From: Peromyscus leucopus
Lineage: Eukaryota; Chordata; Mammalia; Rodentia; Cricetidae
Assembly (NCBI RefSeq): GCF_004664715.2
Contig: NC_051083.1
Span: forward strand, 101,585,661 to 101,649,660
Length of the DNA: 64,000 nucleotides
Direction: 5' to 3'
The notes beneath the pieces were generated by a model. That model made no database searches. It was not told the DNA's origin and saw nothing but the letters and a program-made list of their open reading frames with translations. The position numbers and the translations under genes are program-made. Numbering within the stretch: the first letter of the stretch is position 1; each line of letters begins with the position of its first letter. This document shows positions 56,747 through 64,000 of this stretch, one piece after another.

Positions 56747-57920
56747 TTTCCTCCTTTTTGTGTAAAATAATAAAAGAAGATTATAACTAATAAAAGAAAA
56801 ACTGTGTATAATAAGTATATATAATATATACAGTCAAGAATTACATAAACAATGTTCAGTCCATAAACATTTGACAAATTCAGAGAAAATACTCCATTAT
56901 TTATCCTATTTGGTGAGTCCAAAAGGTTGTACCTAATTCACTTTCTATCCTAACTTGTATTACCAACTGAAATCTATCTTTTGATGTCTTTCAAACTGAC
57001 ACATTTTCCACCTCTTTAGTGAGTTTCTTTTCTGAATTTGTTAACAAGGAAAACTATATAACTATCCAAGCTTCAACTCCCTCAGAGACCAAGAAGGAAA
57101 TAATATTACCTAATTAAGCTTCCAAAAAAACAGAAACAGCTGGCTGCCTGGACAATCACCCAAGGTTCCTCTGCAACACTGGAGCATCCATCTTCGGCCT
57201 ATGGGCCTAGCATATCTGACAGATTTATCTGTGAAGCAGGATTTTCTAAAGGGCTGTCCTACTTTGTCTTGGCAAGGTTGAGCAGTCCTTTCTTTTGTGT
57301 CCTGCTTGCCCATTTGGACAACATACTGTCGGCAGTTGACGCAAGTGAACTTTCTTGCCCAGTGACTAACTTTTACCACAAAAAATTAAACTCTATATAG
57401 AGTTTCTTCAATGCCCACCATCTTCTCTGAAGTAGATTGGTGCTGCTAGGGGCAGACATGTCTCATTGTCATAAAAAAAACTATGTTATTAAAATATCTT
57501 AAATGCCATATTCCGTAGATCTCTAAAGTGTTTGAAGATGACCTGTTTATCTAAAATATATCTCTGTTTGCCCTTGAAAACATACCTAACCTGACAAGTT
57601 CGATTGTAATGACTAACTGCTAAATTGCATTTCTTTATATCTTAATTAATTGGTAATAATAACTTTCAAGAAGTAGCAATTTGTGTTGCATTGTTAAATG
57701 AACTGTATAGGTATAATACCTTGAACAAGTTAGAAATATATGTACAGTATTTTCTAACAAAAATCCATCTCCAATTTTTATCAATATACATAATTTGTAT
57801 ACAATATACAAAAATCCAATCCAATGTAAAATATTTAAAACTAGTAGTTTTTTTAAAAGTAGATTCTTATCATAGCCTCCCTTTTTTCTTTTCAGAGTAG
57901 ATTCAATTTATCCTATCACT
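56747..57920 (-). mobile_element. ERV 3' internal module with polypurine tract (third copy)
   Basis: On the minus strand the order is a purine tract (complement of 57878-57894), an AT-rich block, 'cttcaaacactttagagatc', 'gcaggacacaaaagaaagga', 'ctgtcagatatgctaggccc', 'gattgtccaggcagccagct', and finally the terminal tract AAAAAGGAGGAAA (complement of 56747-56759) next to the LTR. It is colinear with 34231-35339. The 89-codon frame at 57110-57379 lies within the module; I do not consider it a proven gene. Confidence 0.8.
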
Positions 57921-58444
57921 CCTTCTTCAAACAGTTGTCCCCAAATGGACAAAGACTTTGATGTTTATCAGATTAGCATATGTGAAACTCTATGGCTACA
58001 CATAGAGTAGCCTTAGACAAGTATGGCACACAGACATCCTCTAGAGCGTACTTAGCTATTGCAATGTTTTCTGCAATTACGAAATTAAATACACAACATT
58101 GCACATTACTGCATTTTAATTTCCATTATTATTGACATATCTCTATGTCATGATATATGAAAGAATATAATTTTACATTAGAAAGACTGGAAAGTTTTAG
58201 ACATTTTTCCCCTAGCATAACATTAAACAGATATAAATAGTTGGATAATATATCTTAATAAGAGTTTGGACATCAATAAAAAATTTAATTCAGTCAACAA
58301 ACAACCAAGAAAATGTAATATTCAGAATGGAAGGAAATTTTGTGGCATTTTTGCTCACTCTAGCCTCATGTTTTATAGATGATAGACATGGGGCATTCTT
58401 TTAGATTTATATTATTTCATATGAATGATTATCATGCCTTAATG
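57921..58444. other. Non-coding stretch
   Basis: Nothing recognised. Confidence 0.4.
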
Positions 58445-58815
58445 TATATGTATGTGTATTTTATGAGTACCATGTGCATGCCTGGTGCCCTCAGAATTCA
58501 GAAGAGTTTATAAGAATCCCTGGAACTGGGCCAGGTGGTGGTGGCGCACACCTTTAATCCCAGCACTCAGGAGGCAGAGGCAGGCAGATCCCTGTGAGTT
58601 CAAGGCCAGCCTGAGCTACCAAGTGAGTTCCAAGAAAGGCACAAAGCTACACAGACAAATCCTGTCTCAAACAAACAAAAAAACAAACAAACAAAAAGAA
58701 TCCCTGGACCTGATTTATCAATGGTTATAGGCCATGCTATGGATGCTGGGAACAAAACCAATATTCTCTGCAAGAACAAAAAGTGCTCTTAACTGCTGAG
58801 CCATCTCTCAAGCCC
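58445..58815 (-). mobile_element. B3 SINE, antisense, split by a B1
   Basis: The left part 'gtgcatgcctggtgccctca' with 'ccctggaactgg' and the right part 'ggttataggccatgctatgg' with the head complement 'aactgctgagccatctctca' form one B3 once the B1 at 58529-58695 is set aside. Confidence 0.82.
58529..58695 (+). mobile_element. B1 SINE nested in B3
   Basis: A near-consensus cricetid B1 with a (CAAA)n tail. AAGAATCCCTGGAACTG (58512-58528) and AAGAATCCCTGGACCTG (58696-58712) are a 17-bp target duplication with one difference, both copies being B3 sequence. Confidence 0.95.
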
Positions 58816-59145
58816 AGAAAAGATACAATTTTAAAGAAATGATGGCACAATATCCAGTTACTCCCTAAGAGCTGAAGAAAGCATAATTCACCAGTTTTGC
58901 AGCCTCAAGCTAAACAAAGCTCTAGGAAGCAGTTAAGTGTGGCTTGTGAAACTTAGAAGGCAACTAAATATAGACACCCACATACTAATCAAAAGAGATT
59001 GCCAATACAGTGAAAACAACAAGTGTCAGTATAGCCATTAGGAAATTTCAAGACAAGAAAGAGAAAAGTGATTATTTAAGTAGATAATGGATCCAAATCC
59101 CCCCAAATTTGAGAATCTTGGGTATACAAACCCAAAGAGCTCAAG
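58816..59145. other. Non-coding stretch
   Basis: Nothing recognised. Confidence 0.4.
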
Positions 59146-59149
59146 TAGA

Positions 59150-59348
59150 AGAAATGATATAATAGTAACATTTGCAATGACAAAAATATGAAAGCAACCA
59201 GTGATAAATGTATTAAAAATGGTACATGTACACAATGGAGTATTAGTCTTAAGAATGGAATTCTGACACATTCTACAGTACTAGTTAAACTTGGAGACAT
59301 TGGACTAAGTGAAATAAGATAGTAATAACAGGATTAACATTGCACAAT

Positions 59349-59386
<38 letters not shown>

Positions 59387-59640
59387 AAGATATATATATA
59401 TATATATATATATAAATTTATATGGGACATAGAATAGTGGTTGTCAGAGAATGATATAGGAAAATGGGGGTATGGTATAATGGGTACAGGTTTTTCAATT
59501 AGCAAAGTTGGATGCTCTTGAGATGGATGGTAATGCATACAACACAAAATTTTGAATGTTCTAAATCCAATGAGTTGTCTGGCCTAGCAAAATATGCCCC
59601 TGGGAAAAAAAGAAAGGACACATTTGTATAGGGGTAACCA
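59150..59640 (+). mobile_element. Old L1M remnant (ORF2 end and 3' UTR)
   Basis: The sense text 'acacaatggagtattagtct', 'gaattctgacacattctaca', 'gacattggactaagtgaaat', 'agaatagtggttgtcagaga' follows a mammal-wide L1M order, interrupted by a TC/TA microsatellite. Confidence 0.72.
59349..59414 (+). repeat. (TC)n-(TA)n compound microsatellite
   Basis: About 11 TC units pass into TA units with one AAAGA break. Confidence 0.95.
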
Positions 59641-59679
59641 AACATTTTCTGATTAGGTTTAAGTCCTTTTCACAGGAAG

Positions 59680-60443
59680 AAACTCTTCTTTGTACTATAA
59701 ATCTCTCCCAAACCCCACGGCTGGAGAGCCCACAGGCCCAAAATGTAAACCTACTACTATTTTGCTAAATGGGCATAATATCAAACTGTCTTTTAAGTAT
59801 GTATCTCAATACCCACAGATTAGTACACCTTTCATTATAGAAGCTGCTTTTTGCAGACAATGCAGACAGTGGACTCACAAAGGATCAAAGTGTCTGTGGA
59901 GTTCTTACTCATAAAAGGGATATCTATATCACACCCATTGTTCCACAAGATGCAGGCAAATTTTCAGAGGAGGGGCTGGAAACATTGTAATAGCATAAGG
60001 TCAGAGAGAACTGAGGTATAATAACAGTGTCATCTGGATGTGACAGGACCAATGCACTCATGAAAACATGAAATAATTAGAGTTGGGGTTTACTGTTCAA
60101 TCAAACCAGTCATAATTCCAGAATCTACACGGGAAGGAGTATTGACTATTGACAGCTACTAGGAAAGATAGAGTCAATTTTCTTTAGAGATGGAGTCCTT
60201 GATAAGTAAACCGTTTTCTAGTGTTAATTATCACAAACACACATGCACTCATAGACTCACCCACATAGGTGGGCAGAACTGAATAGGCTCAGTGGGTTAT
60301 TGAAAAAAGAGAGGATGTGAAGTTGGGAGTAGGATTTGGGGAGGATCTGGGAGGAGTTTGAGGAGAGAATACAGGATGGATATGATCAAAATGAATTGTA
60401 TGCATGCATAAAATTATCACAGAATAAAAATACTATAAAAATT
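59680..60443 (+). mobile_element. L1 (Lx-type) 3' UTR end
   Basis: The sense order 'aagctgctttttgcagacaa', 'gtcatctggatgtgacagga', 'catgaaaacatg', 'gaggatctgggaggagtttg', 'tatgatcaaaatgaattgta' ends in AATAAAAATACTATAAAAATT. A younger L1 is inserted directly at its 3' end. Confidence 0.78.
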
Positions 60444-61740
60444 CCAAATTTTGTTTTTTTATTTTATTTTACAATACTATTCAGTTCTACATAACAACCA
60501 CAGATTCCCTTGTTCTCCCCCTTCCTGCCCCCCTCCCCTTCCCCCCAGCCCATCCCCATTCCCACCACCTCCAGATCAAGGCCACCCCCGAGGACTGAGA
60601 TCGACCTGATAGACTTAGTCCAGGCAGGTCCAGTCCCCTCCTCCCAGACTGAGCCAAGTGTCCCTGTATAAGTCCCAGGTTTCAAACAGCTATCTCATGC
60701 AGCGAGCCCAGGACCTGGTACCACTGCCTAGATGCCTCCCAAACAGACCAAGCCAATCAACTGTCTCACCTATTCAGAAGGCCTGATCCAGTTAGGGGCC
60801 CCTCAGCCTTTGGTTCATAGTTCATGTGTTTCCATTTGTTTGGCTATTTGTCCCTGTGCTTTATCCAACCTTGGTTTCAACAATTCTCGCTCATATAAAT
60901 CCTCCTCTTTCTCTCTAATTAGACTCCCAGCACTCCACCCGGGGGCCTAGCTGTGGATGTCTGCATCCAGATTCCTCAGTCCTTGGATGGGGTTTCTGGC
61001 CCAACTATTAGGGTGTTTGGCCATCCCATCACCATAATAGGTCAGTCCCGGCTGTCTCTCGGCCATTGCCAGCAGTCTTTTGTGGGGGTATCTTTGTGGA
61101 TTTCTGTGGGCCTCTTTAGCACTTTGTTTCTTCCTTTTCTCACGTGGTCTTCATTTACCATGGTCTCCTATTCCTTGTTCTCCCTCTCTGTTCTTGATCC
61201 AGGTGGGATCTCCCGCTCTCTTTCCCTCGACCCTCGCCATGTATTGCTCCCACTCATGTCCAGGCTGTTCTTGTAGATCTCATCCATTTCTCCGTCATTG
61301 GGTGATCCCCGTGAATCAACCTCCCCCAAGATCCAGCTATACCACTCTTGGGCATATACCCAAGAAATGCTCAATCATACCACAAGAGCAGTTGCTCAGC
61401 TATCTTTATATCAGCTTTGTTTGTAATAGCCAAAACCTGGAAACAACCTAGATGCCCTTCAACTGAAGAATGGATAAGTAAATTGTGGCACATATACACA
61501 ATGGAATACTACTCAGCAGAGAAAAACAATGGCATCATGAGGTTTGCAGGCAAATGGATGGATCTAGAAAAAATCATCCTGAGTGAGGTAACCCAGACTC
61601 AGAAAGACAAATATGGTATGTACTCACTCATAGGAGGATACTAGATGTGGAACAAGGATGACTGGACTGCTACTCACATCACCAGTGAGGCTACCTGGAA
61701 AACAGGACCCCAAGGAAAACAGGACCCCAAATTTTGTTTT
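60444..61740 (-). mobile_element. L1 insertion with 5' inversion and target duplication
   Basis: The 3' part (about 60458-61311) is an L1 3' UTR on the minus strand with its poly-T at the left. The 5' part (about 61312-61726) is in plus orientation and covers the ORF2 C-terminus, stop and start of the 3' UTR. The two parts are adjacent in the L1 map, as expected from twin priming. CCAAATTTTGTTTT is at 60444-60457 and 61727-61740, and the site TTTT/A at 61740/61741 fits L1 endonuclease. A 17-bp unit is repeated in tandem at 61697 and 61714 near the right junction. Confidence 0.9.
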
Positions 61741-62112
61741 ATGTACACCTTAACATCTTAAAAAATAAAAATAGGAAGCACACAGAAAATCAAGCCCAAC
61801 CTATCAACCCCAATGGGATTATTTTAGCAAATATTTCTGCCAGATGGATTTACAACCTTGCCTAAATACTTCCAAATTCCTAGACACACTTAGTAAATGT
61901 TTGCTTAATAAAATGATTAATTTTAGTGTTTAAGCTGCTTAATGATCTTAATATTGCCTCACACAACTACTATATTTATACACAGTCATGATCTCTTCAT
62001 CATTTGCACCTGCTATTTTTAGTGTCCCCGTAGTTATAAAAAAATTGTAATTACCAGGTTAATATAGGTTTGTTTATAAGTGTGCTTGAAGAAGGCTAGT
62101 CATACTGTAGCT
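61741..62112. other. Non-coding stretch
   Basis: Nothing recognised. Confidence 0.4.
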
Positions 62113-62114
62113 TA

Positions 62115-62440
62115 AAAGAGGACATGTAAGACGGCTCAGTGGGCAACAGTGTTTGCTGTACAAGCATGATAGCCTAGAATTCACACAAAAGCAAGGCATA
62201 GCTATGCATTCCTGTTGTTCTGGTGTTTAGGACCAGACAGAGGTAGATCCCAAGAGGTTGCTAAGAAGTAAGCCTAGCCTAAACTGAGAGCATCTGTCTC
62301 AAGGCATTAAGATATAGACTGATAGAATAAGACACCAGCATCTAACTCTGGCCTCTTCATGCATGTGCTTTAGTATGCATGCATGCTTTCCATTACTATA
62401 CCACACAAAACACAAACACACACACACAATAGGAATAAAA
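62115..62440 (+). mobile_element. Composite tRNA-headed SINE
   Basis: The head 'gtaagacggctcagtgggca' with 'agcatgatagcctagaattc' is followed by a B1-like middle ('agacagaggtagatcccaag') and a B2-like end ('tctaactctggcctcttcat') with an AC run. Confidence 0.65.
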
Positions 62441-62925
62441 TAAAAAAGAAAAAAATTGTCTGAAAAAAGGAAAAAAAGAATTGTCTATTTTTAGTCTAGG
62501 TGCAGTGTATGTGAGTCACCTTACATAAACATTTGTTTAATATCATTTTTCCCCTTATATTCTTCTGTAAAAAGCTTCTAAATGTGTCTGTTCCCCAGAG
62601 ATGAAAAAAAGCACAGTGATCATTTTATTAACTGATCTAGATTACAGCACTCTCCATTTCATAATTTTTGGTATAAAAACCTCTAAATACTACAGATTCA
62701 CTCACACTATTTTATTCAGACACCCAACACATCCCTTTACTCATGACCTTAATCTCTCATTCCCTAACAACATTGGAAATGGCATCTTTTATTTTTTATT
62801 TTTATTTTTGCCTGTGGTGACAAGTTTCATCAGAAACCATGAAATAAAAAAAAATATAAGGAGGTTAGGGTTGAATTTAAGCAGATTCCTAAAGAGTACA
62901 AAACAATATGTAAAGGAAAGAAGTG
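62441..62925. other. Non-coding stretch
   Basis: An A-rich run (62437-62480) and nothing else recognised. The long frame at 62601-63080 owes its length to the tetranucleotide repeat and is not a gene. Confidence 0.45.
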
Positions 62926-62972
62926 GTATGTATGTATGTATGTGTGTGTATGTATTTAATTTATATCCATCC

Positions 62973-63021
<49 letters not shown>

Positions 63022-63052
63022 ATCTACCCACCTACCTACCTACCTATCTTGG
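62926..63052 (+). repeat. (GTAT)n-(ATCT)n-(ACCT)n compound microsatellite
   Basis: GTAT/GTGT units, then about twelve ATCT units and about five ACCT units, abutting an antisense B1. Confidence 0.95.
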
Positions 63053-63206
63053 TTTTTTGAAACAAGGTTTCTCTGTGTAATAGTCCTGGCTATTCTGGAT
63101 CTGTACTTGATCTGTAGAGCAGGTTGGCTCATAGAGATCCACCTGCTTCTGCTTCCTGAGTACTGAGATTAAAGGCGTGCCGTGCCACCACCCACCTGAG
63201 TCGTTG
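63053..63206 (-). mobile_element. B1 SINE, antisense
   Basis: The text 'ttttgaaacaaggtttctct', 'atagagatccacctgcttct', 'gagattaaaggcgtgccgtg' is complete in order, with small internal changes. Confidence 0.9.
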
Positions 63207-63507
63207 TCAAAATGGTGGATTTTAAATATAAAGCTTCCAGGCACAATCCTTATCTCTCTGTAAAAGAATTTGTGATACTATAAGACTACTTAGCAAGGAA
63301 GGTTCCAGATCAGTTCCAGTCAGATTCCACCAACCCTGCTGTGTGAAGTGTATGGTGTCTTCAGCCATAGGGTCTTACATTGTTCTAAAATGCAACCAAA
63401 GACAATGGCAATTTCCTATATTGTTTTGGAATTTTCTTGGTCTCTGTTGATCAACAACATAAAAGGAGGTTTCTCTTGCCTGGCACTGGGACTTTTAAGA
63501 TAGTCTA
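63207..63507. other. Non-coding stretch
   Basis: Nothing recognised. Confidence 0.4.
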
Positions 63508-63655
63508 GGGCTGGCAAGATGGCTCAGCAGGTAAAGGTGCTTCCCACCAAGCCTAATGACCTGAGTTCAGTTCCTTAGACTCACATGATACAAGGAGAGA
63601 ACCAACTTCCACAAGTTGTCTCCTGACCTGTACATGTGTGTTATAGCATGCTTCC
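63508..63655 (+). mobile_element. B2-superfamily SINE
   Basis: A well-preserved head 'gggctggcaagatggctcag', then 'caccaagcctaatgacctga', 'aggagagaaccaacttccac' and 'tgtctcctgacctgtacatg'. Confidence 0.85.
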
Positions 63656-63955
63656 ATCCAACCAGCATCAGTTTCCCTTCCCTGCTCTCCTCTCTGTCCC
63701 TCCCTCCTATCCCCCCTGTGCTCCCACTCCCTAATCCACTCCTCTGTTTCTGTTTAGGAAAGCACAGCTCTCCAAGAGTATCCACAAAAGAAGGCATATC
63801 AAATAGAAGTAAGACTAAGTATCTCCATTGTATCACTGCTGGGCAGGACAATTCAGTATAGGGAGTAGGGTCCCAAAAGCCTATAAAAGATTCTGAAACA
63901 GTCCCTGTTTCCACTCTCAGGAGTCCCACAAGAGGACCAAGCTACACAACTGTAA
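63656..63955 (-). mobile_element. L1 3' UTR fragment, antisense
   Basis: A C-rich block 63675-63740 is followed by 'gggtcccaaaagcctataaa' and 'gaggaccaagctacacaact', the same region of L1 as 60540-60800 but from an older subfamily. It stops abruptly at the LTR start. Confidence 0.72.
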
Positions 63956-64000
63956 TGCTGTAGGATGTTCTGTATGCTCTGTGTTGCTCTGATTGGTTAG
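63956..64000 (+). mobile_element. ERV LTR 5' end (mys-like), cut by window end
   Basis: TGCTGTAGGATGTTCTGTATG followed by 'tgttgctctgattggttag' matches the first 45 bases of the LTRs at 4058 and 21627. Whether a provirus or a solo LTR follows cannot be seen. Confidence 0.82.

Noticed and set aside
57110..57379. 89-codon minus-strand frame with three Cys and basic residues
   Set aside because: It is part of the same ERV module; the homologous segments at 34.8 kb and 44 kb do not keep this frame open, so coding is unsupported.
61348..61644. 98-codon frame with W-H-I-Y-T-M-E-Y-Y-S motif
   Set aside because: This is the C-terminal piece of L1 ORF2 in the inverted segment of an L1 insertion, with no upstream reverse transcriptase.
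62601..63080. 159-codon frame
   Set aside because: It is kept open by an (ATCT)n-type repeat (Ser-Ile-Tyr-Leu repeats) and ends in an antisense B1.

Overview
The window is mammalian nuclear DNA, most likely from a cricetid rodent (deer mouse, vole or hamster group). The reasons are the dense B1, B2/B3, B4 and ID SINEs, rodent L1 (Lx-type) 3' ends, ORR1-type MaLR LTRs, class II endogenous retrovirus (ERV) LTRs, and a B1 subtype whose right arm reads GGAAAGGCGCAAAGCTACAC. As far as I know that subtype is cricetid rather than Mus-like. The species call is inference.

I can support only one protein-coding gene: an intact, intron-free 357-codon minus-strand ORF (1251-2324) of the TEX13 family (testis-expressed). 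It has an N-terminal TEX13 region, a short coiled coil, an Ala run encoded by a CAG/CTG repeat, and a C-terminal RanBP2-type zinc finger. All human TEX13 genes I know of are X-linked, so the window is probably X-chromosomal. The paralogue (A, C or D type) is not settled. The other ~61.6 kb has no convincing exon and looks like intergenic or long-intron DNA.

Layout. 1-2.5 kb: TEX13 gene and its upstream side, with a CTCF-like motif. 4-12 kb: opposed LTR pair, 5'-truncated L1, ERV LTR with a lysine-tRNA-type primer site and nested B1, MaLR LTR with internal sequence, and a 5' LTR plus leader of a mys-like ERV. 12-17 kb: L1 remnant and mostly unique DNA. 17-24.5 kb: solo LTR with an exact 6-bp target duplication; three L1 3' ends, one (19.66-22.35 kb) holding a nested B1 and a nested LTR; an old L1M split by an LTR. 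24.7-34 kb: MaLR LTRs, SINEs, a long L1 3' region and unique DNA. 34-45 kb: two ERV 3' ends with different LTRs but the same internal module, MIR/L2 relics, tandem B1s, and a stretch with three perfect POU octamer motifs. 45-56 kb: SINE cluster with a B1 carrying an internal 30-bp duplication, L1 relics, unique DNA. 56-64 kb: a third ERV with the same module and a third LTR, L1M, an L1 with a classic 5' inversion, SINEs, and a class II LTR cut by the window end.

I found no CRISPR array, operon, tRNA or rRNA gene and no coherent new biochemical system. The most informative signals are the TEX13 gene with its poly-Ala repeat, the ERV 3' module shared by three LTR types, the twin-primed L1, and the octamer cluster. 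Repeat family names come from recognition, not a database search, and repeat edges are approximate unless exact target duplications are given.
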